Part shown: one piece after another, positions 1 through 8,267 of the stretch
Numbering within the stretch: the stretch's first letter is position 1
Layout of the letters: every line of letters starts with the position of its first letter
Assembly (NCBI RefSeq): GCF_003967535.1
Contig: NZ_BIFR01000001.1
Coordinates: 3,099,001-3,163,000 of the forward strand
Direction: 5' to 3'
Source: Tengunoibacter tsumagoiensis
GTDB lineage: Bacteria > Chloroflexota > Ktedonobacteria > Ktedonobacterales > Ktedonobacteraceae
DNA length: 64,000 nucleotides
Translations under genes and position numbers: made by a program
Notes under the pieces: model-generated
The model's input: the letters and a program-made list of their open reading frames with translations, nothing else
Told to the model about the DNA's origin: nothing
Databases searched by the model: none

Positions 1-1885
1 CTGCATTGAGCGTTCCTGAGCGTGGATTGACATCAAGCCAGTTGACCGTTGCATCACTGCTGGAAACATTCCAGGTATTCATTTGTTGACCACAATTGGT
101 AATGAGCAGAGATTGTGGGCTATCATCACGCGTGTTCTCTACTCCAGTGAATTGCAGCATATTAGGGGAGACGCCAATGCATCCCTGCTGGACGGTGAGC
201 GAGATAGAGAGCGTGACACTCTGTTGATTGGCTGTATTTGTAAATGTGACCACTGTCTGATATTTGCCGGCTGCCAGTGTTGAGCCCTGGGCACTTACCG
301 TTACCTGTTGTGAATTTGGAGCTTGTATCTGCCCGGATGTTTGATCGAGTTGCAGCCAGGGAGACTTCTGTTGGTCCCAGGAGGCGGTCCACTGAATGAG
401 ATTTGTGCCCGTTGTTGTGAGGGTAACCTGCGAGGAGACAGTCTGGCTACTCCCTTCACCAATGGGGCCCAGATTAACAATATTAGGTGTAACGCCACTG
501 AGTGCATCTGGGATAGGTGTTGGCGTGCTTGTTGGCTGCGGCGTTGGCGTTGGGGTTGCTGTTGCACTGGCAGTTGGGGTCACCGTTGGAGTGGCCGTTG
601 GGGTTGGGGTAGTGCCATCTCCGGTAACCGTGATAGAGAGTGACGCGCTGCGCGGGGTGAGACCTTCATTAGCCTGAATCCGATGGAGCCCTGGTCGCCA
701 ATCCGATCCAACAATGATCGTGGCATCGAAGGTTCCACGATCCGACGCTGTTAATGAGGCTGTGTCAGTCTGTGCGTTGACCAGTTGTTCTTCCAGTATA
801 GAGGTCTGTACAGCAGCCTGATGCACACGTCTGATTGGCGAGGGAGCTTGAACGACCTGTAGTGAGATCCCATCATCGCGTGTCAGTGTAATGTTGAGAT
901 GAGGGACAAAATTTGTGCCATGAAGATGAAATTTTCCACCCTGGGCGACACTGGTTCCTCCACTCAGGGAAAGGGCAGGTGCAAGGATGGTAAAGCCAAC
1001 TCCAAACAGGCCCGCAAGAATCAAAAGAGGGATAAAGACCAGGATCATCCAGAGTGAGCAGCCACCTGGGGCTGGCCTGGGTGGTTTTTTGGGGCCGCTA
1101 CCCGTTCCCGGCTGGTATGGTGCCGGTGGAGTGGATGCGCCAGGCAGCGTTCCTCCCTGCGTGGAGAGCCCTCTTGGTAGGTAGATGGGCGGTGCTGCTG
1201 GAGGATAAAGAGGCGAGGGCGTTACGGTGGGAGCCCCCTGCAAGCGTGGTGCACGAGAGACAACTGGAGCTCCACGCTGAGCAGGACCAGAGCCATCAAA
1301 CAATGGAATGCCGATCAAGCCTTTGCGCTCTTCCTCCTCATCTTCCTCATCAGTGAGAGAATCAAAGGCTGCACGCTCCTTAAGAAGGGTGGGTTGATCT
1401 GTAAGAAGAGTAGGCTGATCCATAAGAAGGGTGGACTGATCTGTAAGAAGAGTGGGCTGATCTGTAAGAAGGGTAGGTTGATCCTCATCCGTGTTAGAAG
1501 ATGGAAATGTTTGTTGTGTTGGCCGGTCAAGATAGTCATCAGGTGCATGGAGAGTAGGGTGGTCGAGATAATCATTATCAAGATCGAGAACGGTTTCATA
1601 GTGAATAGGATGATCGTCCATATCATCCTCTAATGAATCCTCCTGGACAGTATTATGGAGCGAACCAGTCTCCTGGTGAAGAATTGTTTGTAATTCATCA
1701 TCATTGCTGAGTTTGGTAGCCTGATCATCGTTGCTGGAACTGTGTACTGAGGACTGGGCTTGCAATTTGCCTGTTCCAGCTTTTTGCGTAGAGTGAGGGG
1801 ATGTGCGACGCGGAGGGCGCCCACAATCTCGACAGAAAGCAGCATGGTTTGGTAAAGATGCTCCACAAAATTCACAGACGCGCAT
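1..1885 (-). CDS. Zinc-ribbon, single-pass membrane protein with BACON-like extracellular domains (C-terminus off window)
   Basis: The protein starts at the ATG whose complement ends at 1885 and stays open to the window edge (628 codons seen), so it is partial. Residues 1-25 form a zinc ribbon (CEFC near residue 4, CRDC near residue 18). A long acidic, low-complexity cytoplasmic segment follows, with five tandem 7-residue DQPTLLT-type repeats, then a Pro-rich stretch and one membrane segment near residues 275-305. Outside the membrane come an Ig-like domain, a Thr-Pro-rich linker and two beta-sandwich units ending in WLQLDQTSG and WLDVNPRSG, which is the signature style of BACON domains. The domain order suggests a cell-surface adhesin or sensor with a cytoplasmic zinc-ribbon tail. 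The specific function is unknown. A GAGAGG ribosome-binding site lies about 13 nt upstream. Confidence 0.75.
   Translation of the reverse strand, partial: MRVCEFCGASLPNHAAFCRDCGRPPRRTSPHSTQKAGTGKLQAQSSVHSSSNDDQATKLSNDDELQTILHQETGSLHNTVQEDSLEDDMDDHPIHYETVLDLDNDYLDHPTLHAPDDYLDRPTQQTFPSSNTDEDQPTLLTDQPTLLTDQSTLLMDQPTLLTDQPTLLKERAAFDSLTDEEDEEEERKGLIGIPLFDGSGPAQRGAPVVSRAPRLQGAPTVTPSPLYPPAAPPIYLPRGLSTQGGTLPGASTPPAPYQPGTGSGPKKPPRPAPGGCSLWMILVFIPLLILAGLFGVGFTILAPALSLSGGTSVAQGGKFHLHGTNFVPHLNITLTRDDGISLQVVQAPSPIRRVHQAAVQTSILEEQLVNAQTDTASLTASDRGTFDATIIVGSDWRPGLHRIQANEGLTPRSASLSITVTGDGTTPTPTATPTVTPTASATATPTPTPQPTSTPTPIPDALSGVTPNIVNLGPIGEGSSQTVSSQVTLTTTGTNLIQWTASWDQQKSPWLQLDQTSGQIQAPNSQQVTVSAQGSTLAAGKYQTVVTFTNTANQQSVTLSISLTVQQGCIGVSPNMLQFTGVENTRDDSPQSLLITNCGQQMNTWNVSSSDATVNWLDVNPRSGTLNA
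1382..1486 (-). repeat. Five in-frame 21-bp tandem repeats encoding DQPTLLT
   Basis: Five consecutive 21-bp units (starting at 1382, 1403, 1424, 1445 and 1466) encode DQPTLLT/DQSTLLM variants inside the acidic cytoplasmic part of the zinc-ribbon protein. The copies differ mostly at synonymous positions, which points to selection on the peptide. Each unit holds a Pro-Thr with a nearby acidic residue. Confidence 0.85.
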
Positions 1886-2299
1886 AACAGTTCAATCCTC
1901 TCTGCCCGGCAGAACTATTTTTCTCTAGATATAAACGCACGAGCGAAGCGCTTATCGGGCCTGTGTATCCTTCCGGCTTTTGGGCGAAACGGAGTTGTTG
2001 CTGTGCTCTTCTTTGCGCTCGTTTCGTTCTAAATGCTGAGCTATTCGGTACTGTACTACAAATGGAGCTTTTTGACCATAGGGAGCCCTTTTAGAACCAT
2101 TCACCCCGGCTTTTTCTGTGCCTGTGCTTTCATTTTGATGAATGAATCAGGAGGGATTCGCGATCAAAACAGCGGGCGACAGATTCTTTTTTCTTTGGGT
2201 TAGCTCCTGAGCATGCTGGCCAGGACAAGAGCCGATGAATTTGTAGTCGAAACGCTAATCATGAACAGAGGACAATGTGGTTCATGACATAGGGATGTT
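1886..2299. other. Intergenic stretch, no supported gene
   Basis: This 414-nt gap separates two minus-strand genes and should hold the promoter of the zinc-ribbon protein. I see no clear sigma-70 pair, no strong terminator and no convincing gene. A 50-codon minus-strand frame with a GTG start (1952-2104) exists but has no ribosome-binding site. Confidence 0.5.
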
Positions 2300-5029
2300 T
2301 TAGCGATCTGAGACCCCACTAAGCGTCAGACTGGGTTTGCTAAAAAATATCTGGGTGGTGCTACGACTGGAGAGTTGGAGCAGAATGCGCCCCTGGCTGC
2401 CAGCATAGGCGGCCAGATTATCCGTAGTAAAAACGCTCTGTGAAAGATGGATATCCTCCCAGGTATTGGTCTGCCAATTATAGAATTGCGTGCGGATTGC
2501 GCTTGTACGTGTAGACTGATCCGATGGAACCCCTGAAGGATTCACGATGAGATCCGGTACTGTTACTGTGATATGGTTGATATACGTTTGTGTAAGATTG
2601 GGCAGAGGCAATTCAAACGTCATCGAGCCCATCGACATCGTATAGATGCCTGGTAAGATCATAGCAGCATCATAACTTTGGATATTGACAATGTGCCCGG
2701 TAAAAAAATTGAGTGGGGTCTGCAGGAGCCCTGAGAGCTGGAGATTGACCGGCATGCGGAGAAAATTTGTCTGTGTGCCCATTGGATATGAGCCATTGAC
2801 AGAGACTGCAAGCGATCCACCGGGTGCCTGATCGGCCCAGCCAATGAGCGTTGCGGGAGCTCCTACAATCAAGAGAGGATCATAGTCCATCCGTAATTTG
2901 GGATTAGGCACCTGTCCACCAGTAATGTAGAGGCTGCCGCGACGAGGAATTGAATGGGTGAGGCAGGAGCCATTGCAGGCAGGGTAATTGTATCCACCCC
3001 CACTCAGAGCCGATAAAAGAGTACTGTGACGCTGTAACTGCGACTGAGTCTGTGGATGCAAGACATCGGTGGGATATGAGGGCGTAACATGATTTTGATG
3101 GGCAATCTGATCTGCAATGGTCTCTCCGCTATCGGGAAGGGCACTATGAAGTGGAAGATCTACAGTGCGCGTCTCATTACTCTGAAGATCACCAAGCGCT
3201 ACAAATGTATGAGGGAACAGGAGATAGAGATCGTTCAGCGCTGTTCCGAGCGTATTAGAGATCGTCCCCTTTAACCGATTATTGACGAGTGAGAGATGGG
3301 TTGAGAGCGAGCCGGAGAACTGGCGGTCCTGCTCTGAGATCAGTGGGTGAAGCGACCAGGCCCCTGAGCTATGAAGCTGTAGAGTCGTCTGATTCCTGGT
3401 TGTGACAATGGTTGTTGGCGTATCATCCTTATATGTAATTGCTGGATTCTTCGTAAAGAAAGGTGCTGAGAGCGGTTGGGAAAGGTTTACGCCAGGAACC
3501 TGGATCGTAAAATCTCCCTGATCGGGCAGATAGAGCCCATGGTAAGAAGTAATATGGGCAGAAGTGCCATTCTGATCCAACTCGAACAGAGAAATACTGT
3601 TAGCAGTAATCGAAGCCTCCTTCTGATAGAAGGCGAGGCCATACGAAAGAAGCGTAAAGAGAACAATGCCACTGATAAGAATACGCCATGTGCTCCAGGT
3701 TGGGAGTTTCCAGCGTCTCTGTAAAAAGATGCGCCCTGGCCCAAGGATCAGAATGTAGGCCAGAAGTAGTAGCCCGAGGGTCCAGGGGAGAAAAGAGGTC
3801 TCAGGTTGAATTAAGCGAAGCAGGCCACCATTGCGTAAGATCTCACCCGGTCCCGTCGGATAATTTTCTGCTGTATTAGAGATAATCAAAGCATTGCCCA
3901 GACCATGAGTGAAAAGTATCTGCCAGAGATCTTTTGTGTGAGGCCATGTATCGAGAGGGGGTAAAGCTGGATCAAACGCCAGATAATAGATGCTTCCCGA
4001 GCCCTGGTGTGACTGCACAATCAAAGGTGTGGTCTGAGCTGTGGTCTGAGCTGTAAGGAGTGTTTCCGTCATTGAGAAGGTGGATTGTGTTTTGATCGTC
4101 GCAGTGCTGGCAATCACCGAATCGGGCGTCGTATCTGGGGCCGTTGAGGTATTGAGCATTGGCGGTCCCGTCAGAGGCAGCAGATGCGTCCTGTCGGGAA
4201 GAAGACCAAGGCCATTGATCGCCATTGGCAGCAGATCAGGTGGCAGTGGCTCAAGCGTCTGTCGCCAATTAATCCCACCGACCTCAATCAACAGTCCTCC
4301 ACGATTGACCCAACTGCGCAATGCGTCAATCTGCCGATTATTGAGAGTGGCCGTAGGAAAATCATCGAGCAGCAGCACGTCAAAATTTTCAAGAAGACTC
4401 TCTTGTGATGGGAACGTATTCGCATTCAACAGCGTGCGAGCAGGCATAGTAGTCTGATTTGGCAGGCTTATAGCCTCTAGAGGAGAAAAGTCAGCATTTG
4501 CATCAGCAAGAATACCAACAAACAGATCGCCGGATTTAATTTCGCTTCCGTCTTCACTTACCTGGGACGCAACGACATGGCCCTGTCTATCGAGAAGAGA
4601 GGCAAGAAAGCCACGTGCGATTGAGAAACCCATCGCGTGCGGCACATTAAGGGTCAAGCGTTTATTTGAATTTTGTGGCAAAGAGACCACTTGCGTAAAA
4701 TTCCAGGGCGAGACCATATCGATCAGAGATGCCTCTGAACTGCCTGAATAGGTTTTTACGGAGAGCGTCCCTTCAAACGTTGGACCCGTATTCGTTAAAG
4801 TCACAAGAATGGGTGTCCAATAATTTGTGCGATAACTGGAATTAAAGCCCATGTGAACCTGAAGAGTAGGGGATGTCTTTGTTGGGCGAGGGATAGAATG
4901 AATGAATAAGAGGGGCCCACACAGAGCAGCTAAGGCCAGCCCAAAAGCGACGATAAACGAGCATCCTATCACCAGCGTGCGAATACGGCGAGAGAAAAGC
5001 CAGGGTGAATGGCTTTTTTGCATGTTCAA
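2300..5029 (-). CDS. Large envelope membrane protein with a glutamine-amidotransferase-like fold segment
   Basis: This 909-residue protein has an N-terminal membrane anchor (about residues 18-42), a long predicted extracytoplasmic region rich in Ser/Thr, and two adjacent membrane helices near residues 415-480. A second large exported beta-rich region follows to the C-terminus. Around residues 215-250 the pattern FDVLLLDDF...LRSWVNRGG...IEVGG resembles the core of class I glutamine-amidotransferase-like domains found in bacterial envelope proteins that often accompany MoxR/DUF58 clusters. No catalytic Cys is evident. I do not recognise a specific family. A structural or sensing role at the cell surface is inference. 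Confidence 0.7.
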   Translation of the reverse strand: MNMQKSHSPWLFSRRIRTLVIGCSFIVAFGLALAALCGPLLFIHSIPRPTKTSPTLQVHMGFNSSYRTNYWTPILVTLTNTGPTFEGTLSVKTYSGSSEASLIDMVSPWNFTQVVSLPQNSNKRLTLNVPHAMGFSIARGFLASLLDRQGHVVASQVSEDGSEIKSGDLFVGILADANADFSPLEAISLPNQTTMPARTLLNANTFPSQESLLENFDVLLLDDFPTATLNNRQIDALRSWVNRGGLLIEVGGINWRQTLEPLPPDLLPMAINGLGLLPDRTHLLPLTGPPMLNTSTAPDTTPDSVIASTATIKTQSTFSMTETLLTAQTTAQTTPLIVQSHQGSGSIYYLAFDPALPPLDTWPHTKDLWQILFTHGLGNALIISNTAENYPTGPGEILRNGGLLRLIQPETSFLPWTLGLLLLAYILILGPGRIFLQRRWKLPTWSTWRILISGIVLFTLLSYGLAFYQKEASITANSISLFELDQNGTSAHITSYHGLYLPDQGDFTIQVPGVNLSQPLSAPFFTKNPAITYKDDTPTTIVTTRNQTTLQLHSSGAWSLHPLISEQDRQFSGSLSTHLSLVNNRLKGTISNTLGTALNDLYLLFPHTFVALGDLQSNETRTVDLPLHSALPDSGETIADQIAHQNHVTPSYPTDVLHPQTQSQLQRHSTLLSALSGGGYNYPACNGSCLTHSIPRRGSLYITGGQVPNPKLRMDYDPLLIVGAPATLIGWADQAPGGSLAVSVNGSYPMGTQTNFLRMPVNLQLSGLLQTPLNFFTGHIVNIQSYDAAMILPGIYTMSMGSMTFELPLPNLTQTYINHITVTVPDLIVNPSGVPSDQSTRTSAIRTQFYNWQTNTWEDIHLSQSVFTTDNLAAYAGSQGRILLQLSSRSTTQIFFSKPSLTLSGVSDR

Positions 5030-5256
5030 CAGCCTTTCCTTGTGGTAAAACCGCTTCAGGAGATGGACAAAAACACACCATAGTTCGTGTTTAACAGATC
5101 CGCTTTAAAAAAAGAGCATCTGATAGACAATGACATTTTGTGTAAGAGAGGAACAAGTCATGTATTGATGAGAAGACATACAATTTTTTCACCCATAGTA
5201 ATACTAAATTTTTGGAAAGCATTTGTCTAGTACCCAAAACGAAAGAAGGACGTCAA

Positions 5257-5757
5257 ATGAAGACAACCTTTTACCACTACCAGCACAGGCGTATGACAGT
5301 GCTCGCGGCCTGGGGAATTGGCAGCATCCTGAGTGGAGGCCTGTTATTAAGCACGAAGAAGAACGTCTTTTGGAAGCAGTTCGGTCTCCAGTTTCTGTTA
5401 TGGGGCGCGATCGATGCGGCTATTGCGTTATTCGGCAGCCGTAGCGCACAGCAGAATGCCCAGAAGGTACAGACAGGAGAGATATCAGCCCTGCAACAGC
5501 AGCGCAGCAGCCAGAGCTTCTTGAGGATTGTCTTTCTCAATGCCATACTTGATCTACTGTACATGGGAAGTGGTCTCTGGTTAGTGCGACGCTATCAGGA
5601 ACGTAAGGACCGCCAGGGGATGGGCCTGGGCATCCTGCTGCAAGGCACCTGGCTCTTTCTTTTTGATAGCTTTCTCACAATCGAAAGTAGACAGTTTAGA
5701 CAGGTAGCAGAAAGCGATCAGAGTGTAATCTCATCATTAAACGAAGGAAGGTCATAG
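5257..5757 (+). CDS. Small polytopic membrane protein (DUF6992-like)
   Basis: A 166-residue protein. The ATG at 5257 is chosen because AAGGA lies 6 nt upstream, whereas the in-frame ATG at 5212 has no ribosome-binding site. It has about four hydrophobic segments: WGIGSILSGGLLL near residue 18, FGLQFLLWGAIDAAIALFG near residue 40, then two more near residues 90-110 and 125-145. The GLQFLLWGAIDAAIALFG segment resembles DUF6992 family proteins, but this is recognition by eye. The 3' end overlaps the convergent methyltransferase gene by 40 bp. The function is unknown. Confidence 0.7.
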   Translation: MKTTFYHYQHRRMTVLAAWGIGSILSGGLLLSTKKNVFWKQFGLQFLLWGAIDAAIALFGSRSAQQNAQKVQTGEISALQQQRSSQSFLRIVFLNAILDLLYMGSGLWLVRRYQERKDRQGMGLGILLQGTWLFLFDSFLTIESRQFRQVAESDQSVISSLNEGRS

Positions 5758-8135
5758 CCTCCCAACCGATATTTGAGATCATACCGAAGAATAAATGCCT
5801 GTTCCGCTTCGGAAAAGCCATAGTATTGTCCAAGCGTTTTATCGATTGCATCGATGATTGGCTTGGACTTTCTGGCATAGATCGTATAACTGCCAGTAGA
5901 GCCACGGGTACGATGCTGAGCATGACGTGCGAAATCTTTCATTAAGAGTGAGCATAAGTCCTTGAGCCTCTGGCGGATTGGACCTGCTTCGGGATAGGTA
6001 AAGTGAAAACCAAACAACATATAATCTTTGAGATTGAACGTATCAAATGTTACCGTGTAATACCACCAGAACAGCGAGCTATTAAAAAGGGCGACAAAGA
6101 TATCGCGGTCGTATGCTTCTTGAAACGAGCAGACCTTGTTTGAAGTGGTACTGTACGGCCACGGAAAGTTAAGAAAAACCTTCCAATACAGACCGCCAGC
6201 TGTGCGATAAAACATGCGATTCTCATTAGCGACAGCCGAGAGATAGTGTTTGACACAGACATGCTGAAATACTTTTTGGAGCAACGTATTCTCTAGAGCA
6301 TGTGATATCTTTGGATAATAATGTTGATTGGCCGGATCGGTGGGAGCCGTAACTGGACAGTAGCGCAAGCGCGCGAAGAGCAGATGACGATGTTCATGGG
6401 ACCATTTATGGAGCTGTGTGCTAAAGCGCTGTGTTTCGCCCTGTGTTTTAGCGAGAAAGATCGCTGTGGGAATACTGGCGACCTTTTGTCCTGAGAACAG
6501 CATTGCAGGTCGAAAGTGATAAAACGAGACCCAGCTTGTAGGAAACCACTGCTTAAAACCTTCGAGAAAAGGCTGCATATTGCGTGTTGCAAAAGCTGCC
6601 AATGGAACGATCATCCCATGGCGACCGTTAGGTGCAAATAAGCGATATCCCCGCTCAATCATACATGGGTAGAGATTGGAGCATGCAAGCGTTGAAAAAT
6701 CCTGGAGTGTATAGGGAAAATTCTGTCCTGTATATTCTACATAGGGAGGGTTTCCAATGACTGCCTGGAAACCTCCATCGTCAAGAAGAGGGAGAAACGA
6801 ACGATACCATAAAGGCAGAGGCAAAGAGGGTGTGAGCGTCTGCAAAACATTACCAACCTGAAGTTGTGAATCAAGGGAAGGGAGAGCGGTAAGATCGTTG
6901 GTAGATTGGACACAGGCCAGTAAATGGAGATAGAGATGAAACTGGCAGAGCTCGATTGCATCAGGCATAATATCGATCCCATACAGATTATGGGTGAGAA
7001 TCCATACGTGTATTTCATAGTCAGAGCCTGGTAATGGCTGATCTGCTCCAGCGAGCTCATGGGTAGTAAAAGCTTCTTGTAGACGATTGATGCATGTCCG
7101 ATAGAGAGGGGCCAGCAGGTGCAGCGCTGCCACAAGGAACGCACCAGAGCCGCAGGCCGGGTCAAGAATCGTAAGTTTCTGGAGGCAGCGATAAAAAGCC
7201 ATCAGGTGAAGGGGATTGCTAATGTGGAGTATCCCATCAAGTGCTAGCTGGCAGAGATCGAGATTATAAGTAACGCACTGATCGATCGAGGTAATCACTC
7301 CAGCCTGTAATTTTTTTACCAGTTCATCATAATGAGCACGCCGTTGGAAGCCTTCCTCAATAGACTCATCTGCGAGTGCGGTGGGTGTATGAAGGACAGA
7401 AGCGAGATATCTCTCAGGCTGTACTTGTAAGCAACGCCAGAACGGAGACGCTGGTAAAAGCAGAACAGGACAGCTCTGCTCAAGCTGGTCAAAGAGAGCA
7501 GGGATAACCGTATTCATAACAATATAGGTGGTTATATCTCGCTGTGTATAATAAGCGCCCATATGGCGCTGATTGACGAATTGTTCAAAGATTGCCCCCA
7601 GAATAGCCGGGTTAAGCTCGTGTGAATGGAGATGCGGGCTTTCCGTCAGACGCCACTCATAGCCATCAAAAAAGCGAAATAAGTGCTCGAAAGCCTGATC
7701 GGGAATGCAAAAGCGTAGCTCTCCCTGGAGCTCCCAGCTACGGAGAGTAAAAAGGCGACAGTCGAGAGAGGGAAGCTTGCCAAACAACGTCAACAGTTCA
7801 TCTGAACGTTCAGAGGTATGTAACCCTTCGGCGAAGAAACGCAGCAGGAACGAGCGATAGAATGCATCTTTCCCCAGAAGACGTTGTGAAAGCGCCAGCC
7901 GTGCCGAAAGATAGTCCCTCTCACCATTCAGAAAACCCTTCCGCTGCAAAAAGTAAAGAAACATCAAACGATTGAAGAGCAGTTGAGCGTAGCTCTCAAT
8001 AGTTTCAGATGTCGAGAGAGGAGCATGATCATGTATAAAGGAGAGAAAGCGCGTTCGTTCATCTTTAAATGAATTATAGAACTGCTTTGTAATCTTTTCT
8101 GTGGTAGAATGCACATTTTTAGCATGAATAGGCAC
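5718..8135 (-). CDS. Adenine-specific DNA methyltransferase, Eco57I/PglX-like (tandem copy B)
   Basis: This 805-residue gamma-class N6-adenine DNA methyltransferase should transfer methyl from SAM to adenine. Motif I (SAM binding) reads LDPACGSGAFL near residues 324-334. The acidic motif II region is LYGIDIMPDAIEL near residue 384, and catalytic motif IV is GNPPYVEY with NPPY at 462-465. The N-terminal region (residues 1-180) is helical, with the LMFLYFLQRKGFLNG pattern common in type IIG/PglX proteins and HMGAYYTQRDI before the catalytic domain. I see no PD-(D/E)XK nuclease motif. The C-terminal 300 residues probably recognise the DNA target. It lies 132 bp downstream of a paralogue in the same orientation, so the two are probably co-transcribed. 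It could be a methyltransferase of a BREX/Pgl-like or orphan system. Confidence 0.88.
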   Translation of the reverse strand: MPIHAKNVHSTTEKITKQFYNSFKDERTRFLSFIHDHAPLSTSETIESYAQLLFNRLMFLYFLQRKGFLNGERDYLSARLALSQRLLGKDAFYRSFLLRFFAEGLHTSERSDELLTLFGKLPSLDCRLFTLRSWELQGELRFCIPDQAFEHLFRFFDGYEWRLTESPHLHSHELNPAILGAIFEQFVNQRHMGAYYTQRDITTYIVMNTVIPALFDQLEQSCPVLLLPASPFWRCLQVQPERYLASVLHTPTALADESIEEGFQRRAHYDELVKKLQAGVITSIDQCVTYNLDLCQLALDGILHISNPLHLMAFYRCLQKLTILDPACGSGAFLVAALHLLAPLYRTCINRLQEAFTTHELAGADQPLPGSDYEIHVWILTHNLYGIDIMPDAIELCQFHLYLHLLACVQSTNDLTALPSLDSQLQVGNVLQTLTPSLPLPLWYRSFLPLLDDGGFQAVIGNPPYVEYTGQNFPYTLQDFSTLACSNLYPCMIERGYRLFAPNGRHGMIVPLAAFATRNMQPFLEGFKQWFPTSWVSFYHFRPAMLFSGQKVASIPTAIFLAKTQGETQRFSTQLHKWSHEHRHLLFARLRYCPVTAPTDPANQHYYPKISHALENTLLQKVFQHVCVKHYLSAVANENRMFYRTAGGLYWKVFLNFPWPYSTTSNKVCSFQEAYDRDIFVALFNSSLFWWYYTVTFDTFNLKDYMLFGFHFTYPEAGPIRQRLKDLCSLLMKDFARHAQHRTRGSTGSYTIYARKSKPIIDAIDKTLGQYYGFSEAEQAFILRYDLKYRLGGYDLPSFNDEITL

Positions 8136-8267
8136 GATATATTTGTCCCTAAAAGTAGAATAGACACCCGAATAAGATTATGTACCATTATTTTTTGTCT
8201 ACCTAAAAGAGAATTTCATGTGTCTATCATAAATTCTGGCGCATCATTTGTAAAGTGGTAATATTAA

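Noticed and set aside
323..677. Plus-strand frames opposite the zinc-ribbon/BACON protein
   Set aside because: They are antisense to a Thr-Pro-rich linker; their Gly/Val/Trp-rich composition is the complement of that low-complexity sequence.
1382..1486. Short regular repeats considered as a CRISPR array
   Set aside because: The 21-bp units are directly adjacent with no spacers, and they are in frame within a coding region.
1952..2104. A 50-codon minus-strand frame starting with GTG
   Set aside because: There is no Shine-Dalgarno and no recognisable motif; it could be chance in a 414-nt gap.
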